Of a DNA stretch of 64,000 nucleotides, positions 12,401-21,785 are shown piece after piece. The notes below the pieces were generated by a model that was given only the letters and a program-made list of their open reading frames with translations, did no database searches and had not been told where the DNA came from. The position numbers and the translations under genes were made by a program. The stretch is from Patiria miniata. Lineage: Eukaryota; Echinodermata; Asteroidea; Valvatida; Asterinidae. The stretch's first letter is position 1; each line of letters opens with the position of its first letter. Location of the stretch: the NCBI RefSeq assembly GCF_015706575.1, contig NW_024037063.1:9052927-9116926 (forward strand), written 5' to 3'.

Positions 12401-14108
12401 CCCACCCCTACCCCCCGCTGGCTACGCCTATGCTATATGTTTGGTACAGTTCATTGATTTAAATGGTTTGCTTTGTGGAAAACGACGACAAGCAATCGAG
12501 CCTATTTCTATCATTCTCTTTTTTTTTGCAGAACCACGTTTAGATGACAAAACTCTGGCGGCAGTCGCCAAGAGACTCGGTGCAGGTTGGGCAACACTGG
12601 CAGTTGAGCTGAGCTTTACGATGGTAGAGGTTCAGACTGTCGAGAAAAATAACGAAAACAATATCGAAAGGCAAAGTCTGGAAATGCTTGTAACATGGAA
12701 ACAAACCCAATCCACCCGTGTTGAAGAGCAGATAACCACGTTGTGCACAGCATTGAAGAACATCGGAAGAGCAGATATAGCCGCATTTCTGCACGGGTAA
12801 ATAGGCCTACGTGTCTTTGCTAATGTGTAATATAAATGGAATTAAAGAACGACATTACTTGCAAAAACTCGTTTTCAGTAAAATTACAATGGGTACAATC
12901 AGGCCATAATTATATACATGTATGCTCTAAACCCATTTATTGGGTTTTTGTAAGCGGTTGCACGTCTATGACTGTATACTCTAATGGCAATGAAACCGCA
13001 ACAAATCATGTAACCTTGTGTTTTCCTTAGAAAAAAAGCAACAAATAATATAGAAAGCAGTATTTGAATTTTCTTTTTGATTTACATTAAAAGAAAAAAT
13101 TCCTTGGAATACGTGATCCACAATTCCAGGAGACCACTGAATCAGGTATTAATTTGTGACTTATTTACTGCTTATTTACAAACTTTGAATTTGTGTTCCC
13201 CGTGCTCTTCAACAAATTCGATTTTTCTATTGACACATTTCCAAAGACTATGTTTTACTCCAACCAAAAAAAATTTAATGTTTTAATTTCAATACCAACA
13301 AGGAATTTCTGATTAAGGCAGCATGGATTAAGTCGGAACGCGTCTGGACCCGTTCGCACCAGTCCGGACGCGCTCCTCTGAGTTCCAAGCCGAACAAAAG
13401 ATGTTTTGGAAGCAGTGGGGCTCACTGGGACTCAGTTGCACGCAAAGGAATGCAAATGTAAAGCTATAATTTTCCTCCTTTTGTTAGTGACTTCTCAGTT
13501 GCATGCCTGATACATATACACTGTACAAGGGTGGCTTAATTTGTGTTGATAAAATATTCTGAAACTGCTTTATTTTGCTATCAGTGTAGAAGTGAGTATC
13601 AGGCAGAGTTTGGATCCATTGATGATAGTAACTTTTTTCCGTACTGCCACATTAGCAAGCTAGGTCTATTTAGGGTCAACGGATGATGCACTCATCAGGG
13701 ACTTTGCACATGCCTCGAGATTTCTCTTATCATTCGGACCCTTTTCACCCGCACCCCGTTCTTCATTGCCTTTCTCTATATTTGTGGTAATGTTCATTGA
13801 TTTAAATGGTTTGCTTTGTGGAAACAGAGGACAAGCAACCGTTTAACGACATCCACATGAGAGAGATAGCCAACGAGCTCGGCAAAAACTGGGAGAAATT
13901 GGCCACTTACCTGCATTTCACACAAGACGACACGTACAAGTTTGTGACAAACTCGCAAACTGGTGTCGATGGTGCGATTTTCGACATGCTTACAACATGG
14001 AAGCAGAGGTTCAAGGGAGGAGAAGTGATGAAGATGAAAAAAGAAATGGCGGAGGCACTTGAATCGATTGATAACTATGTATTGGCTGAGAAGGCGCGGA
14101 ATTACTAA
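3319..14108 (+). CDS. Gene 1: Roc-COR-death domain protein, 5' end outside window
   Basis: Spliced gene, exons 3319-3474, 5897-6074, 6473-6642, 6949-7023, 7561-7801, then either 12532-12800 or 13828-14108, each terminal exon with its own stop. The visible part encodes about 362 or 366 residues: the C-terminal half of a COR (C-terminal of Roc) domain, with ILEDSLIDHMW, YYVPSML, FYVDF and DGLYHRLVVRALRW motifs, an acidic linker (EEEAS), and a death domain. COR mediates dimerisation of Roco GTPases; death domains recruit partners by homotypic contact. Every exon has a counterpart with the same intron phase in gene 2 on the opposite strand, 11 kb downstream, so the two are tail-to-tail paralogs. 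The Roc GTPase and N-terminal exons must lie before base 1. The architecture resembles DAPK1's C-terminal half; a cytosolic role in apoptosis or immunity is inferred, not shown. Confidence 0.85.
3762..5798. mobile_element. 2-kb foldback element in gene 1 intron
   Basis: The two halves are reverse complements: the left end 'atagtccagcggatatgtg' returns as 'cacatatccgctggactat' at the right end. Each arm is about 0.9 kb and is itself built of ~160-bp tandem subunits carrying 'cccttttaggggcgtggcagc' style blocks: forward near 4055, 4213 and 4375, inverted near 4915, 5074, 5235, 5403 and 5562. The centre (about 4650-4850) holds a short direct repeat. There is no transposase ORF. The paralogous intron of gene 2 (28986-29661) is only ~0.7 kb and lacks it, so it inserted after the genes split. 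Confidence 0.85.
5897..6074 (+). CDS. Gene 1 exon b: COR domain
   Basis: 178 bp, phase 0 to 1, acceptor 'ttttccactttag|', donor 'cctg|gtaagt'. The correct frame reads PREEEKSSTASS, then NASYYVPSMLRQQ and NVFYVDFKKFLP. A longer open frame in another register is a shadow. Gene 2 counterpart: 28784-28985. Confidence 0.87.
6473..6642 (+). CDS. Gene 1 exon c: COR domain core
   Basis: 170 bp, phase 1 to 0, acceptor 'gatttcttttcag|', donor 'atcaaa|gtaagt'. Encodes DGLYHRLVVRALRWSQ and LAYIK. The gene 2 counterpart (28226-28386) is three codons shorter but keeps both splice phases. Confidence 0.9.
6949..7023 (+). CDS. Gene 1 exon d: short linker
   Basis: 75 bp, phase 0 to 0: VSVMRVEMYPPPRHVK... ending TCK. 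Acceptor 'gtgtttgtag|', donor 'tgcaag|gtatgt'. Gene 2 has a 102-bp exon here (27229-27330) starting with the same VSVMR but with a basic stretch (TRRRRSKDEK) instead of the proline-rich one, so this linker evolves fast. Confidence 0.8.
7561..7801 (+). CDS. Gene 1 exon e: C-terminal COR segment
   Basis: 241 bp, phase 0 to 1. Encodes FVEEHLQDLKTMWIKRINYC, VFHFLPLNECMAKP and the acidic end CYEEEASAPG. Acceptor 'tttcacaacag|', donor 'cccg|gtaagt'. Gene 2 counterpart 26435-26678. The phase-1 end fits both death-domain exons. Confidence 0.9.
7905..8180 (+). mobile_element. tRNA-derived SINE-like element
   Basis: Contains a good RNA polymerase III B-box match (gggtttgaatccc, about 7970-7985) and ends in an A/T-rich tail, 'attgaataaaaataaaaatg', as tRNA-derived SINEs do. 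The A box is not clear. It sits in the intron after exon e. The family was not identified. Confidence 0.5.
8500..8830 (+). repeat. Upstream copy of duplicated intron segment
   Basis: Matches 13457-13785 over its whole length ('gatgatgcactcatc', 'ccgcaccccgttcttcat' and other blocks shared). It is the 5' flank of death-domain exon 1 and was duplicated together with that exon. The match breaks at 8830, where a transposon block entered, and resumes at 12426. Confidence 0.85.
9153..9443. mobile_element. hAT-like MITE, copy 1
   Basis: 291 bp with inverted ends 'caagggcggatcc' and 'ggatccgcccttg'. It is flanked by 8-bp target duplications, tccatggc (9145-9152) and tccgtggc (9444-9451), one mismatch apart. 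An 8-bp duplication is typical of hAT elements. The same family is present inverted at 48338-48601. Both carry long G and C runs near one end. Confidence 0.85.
9822..12182. mobile_element. TU-like foldback transposon with 7-bp target duplication
   Basis: About 265-bp inverted ends begin 'gttacaactgataatg' and end 'cattatcagttgtaac', flanked by an exact 7-bp repeat 'aggcgtt' (9815-9821 and 12183-12189). Each arm is an irregular series of 'ccgataatgtatcac' modules spaced about 18-22 bp. Long inverted ends made of short repeats are a known feature of sea urchin TU elements. The core holds other insertions (for example 10461-10843) and no recognisable transposase. Confidence 0.85.
10461..10843. 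mobile_element. Poly-G-rich small element inside the TU-like element
   Basis: Left end 'caggggcggatccagg' and right end 'cctggatctgcgcctg' form imperfect inverted ends related to the 'gggcggatcc' MITE family. The interior has several G runs, one about 20 nt long. No convincing target duplication was found, so it may be two fused fragments. Confidence 0.5.
12532..12800 (+). CDS. Gene 1 alternative terminal exon 1: death domain
   Basis: 269 bp including the stop. With the phase-1 base from exon e it reads EPRLDDKTLAAVAKRLGAGW, then LEMLVTWKQ and IGRADIAAFLHG. The GW/W pattern and six-helix length fit a death domain. The strong acceptor 'tttttttttgcag|' lies ~45 nt downstream of the place where the sister exon starts; the ancestral acceptor site is mutated here. 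An ATTAAA polyadenylation-like signal follows at 12841. Confidence 0.8.
12841..12846 (+). terminator. Possible poly(A) signal for death-domain exon 1
   Basis: ATTAAA about 40 nt after the stop at 12800. It would allow transcripts to end after the first death-domain exon. Prediction only. Confidence 0.3.
13457..13800 (+). repeat. Downstream copy of duplicated intron segment
   Basis: Counterpart of 8500-8830. It runs uninterrupted into death-domain exon 2, whereas the upstream copy is split by the 3.6-kb transposon block. This shows the order of events: exon duplication first, insertion later. Confidence 0.85.
13828..14108 (+). CDS. Gene 1 alternative terminal exon 2: death domain
   Basis: 281 bp including the stop. 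Reads EDKQPFNDIHMREIANELGK, then NWEKLATYLHF and FDMLTTWKQRF. Acceptor 'ggaaacag|AGGAC'. The gene 2 death-domain exon starts the same way (EDRQPMSDGHF), so this is the ancestral exon and 12532-12800 the derived copy. Confidence 0.87.
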
Positions 14109-14578
14109 GACAACAGCCAGCCCTACATTTGTAGTGCAGGTAGTGTGCAGTGGAGAGCAGGATTCAAGGGGTTGCTTGAGGTAGGCTAACTATACCCCCA
14201 CCTCCACAATCAGTATGACTAATGTTGATTATTTACACACAGTTTTAATGGATAATCGGCCCTTTTTTTTAATTGTACAGAAAGAATACGGCCATACAAC
14301 ATTGCACATCTTAATTAAGTTTAATGGTTAGATGCTTTAGTGTCTCTATGCATCGACTTCAACACCCCAACCACCTCTTCCACTGGACTGCAGTTAGGGT
14401 TGGGGTGGGGTTTCAACTTCCACCCTCCGCCGTTCCCCTGCCCCTCCCTCCTCTGGTGGAAGGAGGCTGAAGCCAGTAGTGTAGTGCGTTGCTGTATTAT
14501 CCGTGGGTTACCTACTTGACAGTAGTGTATATCTTAAAAAGTTACAACAAGTGAGTCAAGGTTTTATTTATTCTCATA

Positions 14579-14584
14579 AATAAA
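14579..14584 (+). terminator. Possible poly(A) signal of gene 1
   Basis: AATAAA within 'cataaataaatc', about 470 nt after the stop of death-domain exon 2. No other obvious signal is nearer. Confidence 0.35.
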
Positions 14585-14784
14585 TCTCATTTGGCTCATT
14601 GCAGTATGAGTATGAAGTTTCCCTAGTTATCAACACACATTTGTGTCCTTTGGTACAGCCGTAGTGTATATTATTGTTTCCTGCCCCGTACTTAAATCAC
14701 ACCTTTTCTGCTTAGGCAGAAAGGCAGACGTCCACTTTTCGTCCCCCATACTTTACTGTGCCGAAACATTTTACGATCTTGTGA

Positions 14785-15830
14785 ATTATTGGTTTGATGT
14801 GTATGAATGAAATCAAATATTGAGAAGACAAACTTCAAAATGATATCATTTTAATTCTTATCTTGAAACATTCCTATTTCCTTGTAACTAACTTGTAACA
14901 CTGAAGAATTGTTGTAGAAGAACCTTACGAGTTAAGAGTACAACAAATATGAATCGACATATTTTAACAAATAATTTGGGATGACTGTATAATATTACAC
15001 AGTCTATTGCATTTAATATGCCATGCTGCCAAATGTAACATTTAGATATTGCTTTTGAAGCCGTTATCAAATGGCTATGACCAGCTGCAGTGAGCTGTAA
15101 AGGATGGTGTGCCTTAACTGTGCAGAAACATATTTTAATTCACGATATATGGTGAATGTGTTTCATTTTTAGATGTGTGCGCATGAAATCAAATAACTAT
15201 TGAGAAAACAAAGTTAACCTCTAAATGATGTTAATTCAACCTTAACTTGGAACATTCCTGTAATCTTTGTTACTAACTCAATCTCAATCAAACTGAACAT
15301 TTGCACTGTAATACTAACAGTGTTGTGGAAGTGCCTTGGGAGTTACGAGTACAAGAAATGAATCAACATATTTTAAAACAAATTTTGGATGTCTGTTTAA
15401 TATTAGACAGTTTAATGAAATTAGTATGTCATACTGTCAACTGTAATTCACATATTGCTTTTAAAGCTGTTTTAGAAAGGTATATCACTATAGCATGTTG
15501 TAAGGATGGTGTGTATAATTGTATGCATACACATATTTTACGATATATCTGGTGAATTATTGTTTTGATGTATGCGTATAAAATCAAATATCAGAATAAT
15601 CAGGAGACAAACTTATTCTTAATTTGACGTCATTATAATACTTATCTTGGAACACTCCTTTTATCTTTGCAACAAACTTCATCAAACTTCGAAGATTTTC
15701 ACTGTAATTCAACAGTGTTGTAAAAGTGCCTTAGGAGTTTGGAGTACAAACAAATGAATCCACATATTTCACAAATAATTTTGGATGTCTGTTTAATATT
15801 ATAGTGTGAAATGTATGACTGAAACAATTG
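14785..15830 (+). repeat. Three diverged ~370-400-bp tandem units
   Basis: Units starting near 14785, 15160 and 15555 share blocks in the same order ('gaaatcaaata', 'ttgtaac..aac', 'gagttacgagtaca', 'gaatcaacatatttt', 'ttggatgtctgt'). They are imperfect with many small indels. No lasting open frame. The array lies downstream of gene 1. Confidence 0.7.
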
Positions 15831-17178
15831 TCTGGATGTAAGCTGAACTCACTATTGTGTATTTTTTTCCATCAAAAAATAGAAAGAGTTCTTTAACAAA
15901 TCACAATGAGCTCAGTAACCGTTTACAAACCCAATTTCAACTGGAAACCTGCCCAAGTAATCAGAAACAATGAGCTATTTATTCCGCAGGTGGTTGTACT
16001 AGCGATATATTTGAATTTCATTTTGAAATCGACAATAGCTGAATAGCAGTCAGATTACACAATAAAAACATCATCTAAATAGCACGTGCTATAAATAAAG
16101 ACATAAACAATATGGCATAAAAGCAATAATGGGAGAACGTTATTTTAAAAAGACTGAGATATACAGTATAAGGATAATGATCAAGTATGTATGGGAAGTA
16201 AATTGACTTTAACTAGAGTAGCGTTTAGAATTGTAGACTAACATTAAAATCGTTAACTCGAAGAAAGCAAATGCAACTAATTATTTTTCCATCTCCACGA
16301 AAACAATGATCAGTAAATTGTTCCTATACATTTGCAAACCTTTCCTAAAAACTGGTAACCCGCACTTCGTCAGAATAAAACATGTTTTAATGGCAGACCG
16401 AAGTGTTCATTGTGTTTTTGATTGCGGTGATTATTATTATTATTAATGGTTTATTATTCTATTATATCGCCGCCAGCAGCGGAATTGCAGAAAAGTTACA
16501 TAAAAAAAATAAAATTACACAGAGATTAAAAGAATAACCATCATGAAAGGGCATACGAAGAGAGGGAGTGATAGGGACGGGTTGAGGGGAATGGAGCTAG
16601 GAAAACATGTATGGTATTAAAGTACACAGATACAAAACAAACAGTAAAAATTGAGAGAAACAGTTTAGTGAAATTCAAATGCTATAAAAACCAGGCTTCC
16701 TTTTTAAAATTGTGTACAAACAGGATGTAAAACCGCGCAGGACGAAAACAGGTTGGGAAAAGAGGATGGAAAGGTTGGGTGTACACAGGGGCAGAGGTTG
16801 ATACAAGTAGGATAGGGAAGTTGTCTTGGGAATGGAAGGCATGGGAAGGGAGGTTGTTATGTGAACAACAGGATTGCGGAAGGGAGAGGTCAAAGGTAAA
16901 GAAAAACAACGGGGAACACTCAAAATTCGACATAAACACAAATGCATAGGGTAGAACTATGATATCATACTTCACAAGTTTGAGATAGGGTAGACCTAGC
17001 CTTCGGCCAAGACCATTATGGCTTAGAACGGCTAAGCTGCGATTCCGGGGCGATTGGAGCGAAGACCAATTCAGCACGCACGAGTTGCGCATGTGGTCTC
17101 CGTTCCAGTCGCTTCATTCTTTCGCCACTCTGCCAATGCCGGTTAAGCATGTACAGTCTCGAGACGAAACCTACCTAA
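15831..17178. other. Gene-free stretch
   Basis: AT-rich sequence with a short ATT microsatellite near 16430. Open frames on the minus strand (16.68-17.09 kb) show no recognised motif, splice signals or counterpart. Nothing functional seen. Confidence 0.5.
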
Positions 17179-18481
17179 AAGGGCCCTGTCACACTTCTGC
17201 GTATCCTAATTCCTTATGAGTTGCGCATTGACATTTTTTTCATACGCAGTCGTACGCACAATACGCACCTCATATACATCTCTATCGTTTTGTGTAAGTT
17301 TTATGTACGCAGGCATTCGCATGGTACGGCCCAGTACGCTGGATAGTTTTTGGCATGCACAAAACTGCGTACGCTGTTAAGCCCCTGTCACACTTTTGCG
17401 TATCCTAATTCCTTATGAATTCCTTATCAAAATTTTTCAATACGCAGCCGTACGCTCAAAATATTGAATTTGTTTGATTACTTTGACTTTTGTGCGACCG
17501 TACATCTAGCGTTCAAGTAACAATTCAGTTGTATTAATTCGTGCAATACGTAGGCTTTCGCTATGAGTTCGTTCAGCGTGCGTTGTATCTGCGCTGCAAG
17601 TACGCTATGTATACGTCCAATAAAGGCGGCTCATATGCTGACGGGGTGCGTGCCGGGAGGTCAGCGGTATTACCGCGTATGAACCGCTTATCCCCCACGA
17701 ACACATAGCGTACTCGTACCGCGCTAGACCGATGCGGGACTGGTGTGCTGCGTATTTATAATGTATGACCTGCGTAACAGCGTACGCAGCATAGTTCTGT
17801 GCATGCCCAAAACTATCCGGCGTACTGGGCCGTACCATGCGTATGCCTGCGTACATAAAACTTACACAAAACGATAGAGATGCATATGAGGTGCGTATTG
17901 TGCGTACGACTGCGTATGAAAAAAAAAATGTCAATGCGGAACTCATAAGGAATTAGGATACGCAGAAGTGTGACAGGGCCCTCCCCGCAGGTCATAAGCA
18001 TAGATATAGAGTTCCATATCTATGGTCATAAGTTATAAATACGCAGCGCATCGGTCCCGCATCGGTCGAGCGCGGTACGAGTACGCTATGTGTTCATGGG
18101 GGATAAGCCGTTCATTCGCGGTAATACGCTGACCTCCTATATTGGACGTATACATAGCGTACTTGCAGCGCAGATACAACGCAAGCTGAACGAACTTATA
18201 TCGAATGCCGACGTATTGCACGAATTAGTACCGCTTGTCCTGCGAGCGGGCAGCGCATCGTAACTGGTGAGAAACGCACAGATAGCGAACTTGCGCACTG
18301 CATACGCATCTCATGAGCAGTGGATGTGCTGAATTCGTTACTTGTTCGCTAGATGTGCGTCGCACATAAGTCAAAGTTATCAAAAAAATTCGACGCTTTT
18401 GATCGTACGGCTGCGTATTGAAAAATGTTGATAAGGAACTCATAAGGAATTGGGATACGCAAAAGTGTGACAGGGGCTTAA
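17179..18481. mobile_element. Two interleaved palindromic MITE-like elements
   Basis: Type A arms: 17179-17377 and about 17780-17985, ends 'gggccctgtcacacttctgc' and its inverse. Type B arms: 17378-~17775 and ~18000-18481, ends 'taagcccctgtcacac' and its inverse. Both families share the motif 'gcgtatcctaattcctta' and many 'gtacgc' repeats. The order is A-B-A'-B', not a simple nest. Type B is bounded by TTAA on both sides, which may be a TTAA target duplication. There is no coding capacity. Confidence 0.75.
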
Positions 18482-18708
18482 GCGACCTGTACCTGACGAG
18501 TCTCGCTTTTTAGACAAATATCTGGTTTTCTTGTCAAAATTACTAAAATAAGACTGGTAAGAGCTTTTACATGCCGGCATCTTTACTACTTATACAAACC
18601 AATGAACTCCTTAACTTTTCCGGTGTATAATTTAATGATCTGTTCCTTATAATCCTTGTAAATCCCCGCGCTTCGTTTTTACGGCCTTACGCACACTTCC
18701 TTCAATAT

Positions 18709-19565
18709 TCATGTCTTCCCCAATTTTACTTCTTAAAAATACCCTCCTAGCCATGCTGGTTAGTCTCCCCCAAATTCCTTCTAAAAATATCCTCCTAGCC
18801 ATGCTGGTTAATTTTCCCCAATTTTTCTTTAAAACAAAAATATCCTCCTAGCCATGCCGGCTAGTCTTCCCCAATTACCTTCTTTAAAATATCCTCCCAG
18901 CCATGCCGGCTAGTCTTCCCCAAATTTCTTTCTTAAAAATATCCTCAGTCTTCCCCAATTTCCTTCTAAAAGATATCCTCCTAGCCATGCCGGCTAGTCT
19001 TCCCCAATTTCCTTCTTTAAAATATCCTCCTAGCCAGGCCGGCTAGTCTTCCCCAAATTTCCTTCTTAAAAAATATCCTCCTAGCCATGCCGGCTAGTCT
19101 TCCCCGAATTCCTTCTTAAAAAATATCCTCTTAGCCACGCCGGCTAGTCTTCCCCGAATTTCCTTCTAAAAAAAAATCCTCAGCAATGCCGGTTAGTCTT
19201 CCCCAATTTCCTTCTTAAAAAAAAATTCTCCTAGCTATGCTGGTTAGTCTTCCTTATTCCTTTCTAAAAAAAAATATATCTACCTAGCCATGCCGGTAAG
19301 TCTTCCCCAAATTCCTTTTAAAAATATCCTTCTAGCCATGCCGGTTAATCTTCCCCAATTTTTCTTTTCTAGTCTTCCTTAATTCCTTTCTAAAAAAAAA
19401 TATCCTCCTAGCCATGCCGGTTAGTCTTCCCCAAATTCCTTTTAAAATGTCCTTCTAGCCATGCCGGTTAATCTTCCCCAATGTTTCTTTTCTAAAAAAA
19501 AATCCTCCTAGCCATGCCGGCTAGTCTTCCCCAAAGTTTTTTTTTTTTAAAATGTCCTCCCAGCC
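18709..19565 (+). repeat. Minisatellite of ~50-60-bp units
   Basis: About 15 imperfect copies of a unit containing 'tcctcctagccatgccgg' followed by 'tagtcttccccaat' and a variable A run. Unit length varies through the A run. It has a strong strand bias: pyrimidine-rich on the plus strand. Confidence 0.9.
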
Positions 19566-21144
19566 AAAGGACAGCTATAAACCCTGTGTTTGTAGCAATA
19601 CCAAAGCTATGATGGTTATTCCAGATAATAATCTCATTTTATACGGATACATGCTCGTATTAATCTTTACTATATTTTTTTTAAGATTTAATTCATCTTA
19701 TTATTTTTAATTTGTATATACACCCTCACAGACTGAGTATGTAAGGGTCACTTTATCACGCACATGACTTTTCAAAATGTCCGACAATTTGTAAATAGTT
19801 TTACAATCCATATAATTTATTTCTTTTTAAATCTTTGAAGTAACGTTCTTATTTTACTCAAACTTAATCTTCTAATGTATATTATACGTAATGGCTCTGA
19901 TAATAATATAATACGTTCAACTAGATTTCAACTAAAATAAATAATTCAAATCCAGGCAAAAAAAAGATTTTCGTTCGTCTGTCGTTTCAGCTGCTACCAT
20001 CTTTGTGTCTGTAAACATGTGTATCCCCTCGTGCCGAGCTTGGCAATGATTGGATCTTTATAACTTTATAAAATCGCTCAAAATATTGAATACAGTGTAC
20101 AACAACCAATCTGTTGACATTCCAGCTGTTGTAGTCTATTTTTGGGAGAGTTCTGCGAGTACAGCCAGAAGAGTGGCCAGAAAAGGAGTCAGACTCCTGG
20201 ATGTGGATATGGCAAATAGTGAGTGGCTGCGCCAGACTGTAACATTAACACGGCAGTGAAAACAAACGAAATTTGAGGGCGGGGGGGGGGGAGCTGGACA
20301 TAAATTGAAGCCTGGGGCGCTGTTCAAAACCGTTCATATACGAATTTAGATCAACAATTCAGACATTTTGTGTATTTTTAGTGTTTATGTTAACATGTAC
20401 AGAGAAACTTGAACCAATTCCAACGAAAACAAAAACCTGGTGGTTTTTAGTCGAAGTCTGGCTTTTCAAGTTTTACCATAATGTCCAACCATTCATGTTG
20501 GGAAACCTCTGAAATTATGTTCTGGTCAAAAAAAGGTCTTTAATATAAACAAACGGCATCAGAGAAAATGACATTTTTATGAAACATATTGTCATAAGAA
20601 GATCCGGGAGCGGCAATGGGGGCCATGCCCCCCTGAAACAAAAACGACTTTGACAAAAATTCCCAAGCCCTTTCCTCCCCCCCCCCCACCCCGCCCGTAC
20701 GAAAATGTTGTTTTGGATCCGCATTTGATTTGTATCAAAACAATATAAAAAATACACTCTTTTTTATGCAGTGATTCATTGATTGACCATAATTGTAAAA
20801 AAAAAAAAAAAAAATTCCAAACTATTCCTTAAACGATAAAACACAATTAGTCTTCCCATTGCTTAGGGGCGTACATTTCGACAGCGTACAGGGTTGTCCC
20901 TAAATAATGTCTTTCTGGAGGATGTACAGAATTTCGTAAGTTATGAAGACAAATTCAAATTCAGTTATGGAATTGATGAGCACAAACATGTTTATTTATT
21001 GTGTGAGGTTTTTGTCGGATTCGGTTAAGTGGTTTTGAAACAAAGACCACTAATGCAACATCAGTCTATTTTGCGCCATTCTAAGTCTGACAAAACCTAC
21101 CCTACGTGCCAAAAAAGTCCTGTTTTTGATCCTTAATAACTCAA
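19566..21144. other. Gene-free stretch with a degenerate MITE
   Basis: AT-rich. Near 20605-20722 is a worn member of the 'ggatcc' MITE family (agatccggga ... ttggatccgc, with poly-C). Near 20259-20340 is a fragment with 'ggggcgctgttcaaaaccg', shared with the composite elements at 31.9 and 48.6 kb. No exons recognised. Confidence 0.5.
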
Positions 21145-21505
21145 ATCAAAATTTTTGATCATGTATAAACATGGCACATTTTATGGCGCGAAGTTTCATC
21201 AGCTTTGTGCAAAAGGTGAGATTTAAACGCCATACGAAAACAAATACCCACTTTCAGAATTTGCCACTTTCGACTTGACGTCTCTTCTCCAATGTCGATA
21301 CAGCGCTGGAGGATCAGAACGTGGCTTCAGCCCCGTCCTCCAGCGCTGTATCGACATTGGAGAAGAGACGTCAAGTCGAAAGTGGCAAATTCTGAAAGTG
21401 GGTATTTGTTTTCGTATGGCGTTTAAATCTCACCTTTTGCACAAAGCTGATGAAACTTCGCGCCATAAAATGTACCATGTTTATACATGATCAAAAAATT
21501 TTGAT
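21145..21505. repeat. Near-perfect palindrome, ~169-bp arms
   Basis: The arms 21145-21313 and 21336-21505 are reverse complements with almost no mismatches, around a 22-bp spacer. A more diverged copy of the right arm follows at 21601-21785. Such similarity implies recent formation, gene conversion, or an assembly hairpin artefact. Confidence 0.92.
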
Positions 21506-21600
21506 CATGGATGAATGCAGGTTTACTCCTTATGTCCTTGCAAATGATCGAGGTCGATATAGGAGGTGTGCAATGACATCAGGTCTGGTCCTGTATTTGT

Positions 21601-21785
21601 TCAGAAGCTTCCGGTCGCAGCAAGTGGCTTTAGCCCCGTCTCCAGCGCGGTATCGACATTGGAGAACGCCAAGTTAAAAATGGTAGATTCTGAAAGTAAG
21701 TATTTCGTATGGCGTTTAAATCTCACCCTCTTGTACAAAAGTGATGCAACTCGCTTCATAATATTTGTCATGATCAAAAGTAGGA
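21601..21785 (+). repeat. Third, diverged copy of the palindrome arm
   Basis: Aligns with 21314-21505 ('gtggcttcagccccgtc', 'tatcgacattggaga', 'cgtatggcgtttaaatctca'), with substitutions and small gaps. It shows the arm sequence is an older dispersed repeat and that the palindrome formed later. Confidence 0.8.

Larger units (their letters stand above)
8831..12425. mobile_element. 3.6-kb composite of nested transposons
   Basis: The left end 'cagtggcgtagc' and right end 'ggctacgcctatg' are imperfect inverted ends flanked on both sides by 'ctata'. The paralogous copy at 13785 reads straight through ('tctctatatttgtgg'), giving the empty site. Inside lie a 291-bp hAT-like MITE (9153-9443), a TU-like element (9822-12182) and poly-G/poly-C rich fragments. 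No transposase gene was recognised. Confidence 0.75.

Noticed and set aside
12796-12806. Possible splice donor 'gcacgg|gtaaat' joining death-domain exon 1 to exon 2
   Set aside because: It would leave phase 2, which does not fit the phase-1 acceptor at 13828; the join would shift the frame.
16675-17092. 136-codon minus-strand open frame
   Set aside because: No start context, motif or splice partner; pyrimidine-biased composition.
17605-18443. Several minus-strand open frames rich in Tyr/Arg
   Set aside because: By-products of 'gtacgc/gcgtac' repeats in the interleaved palindromes.
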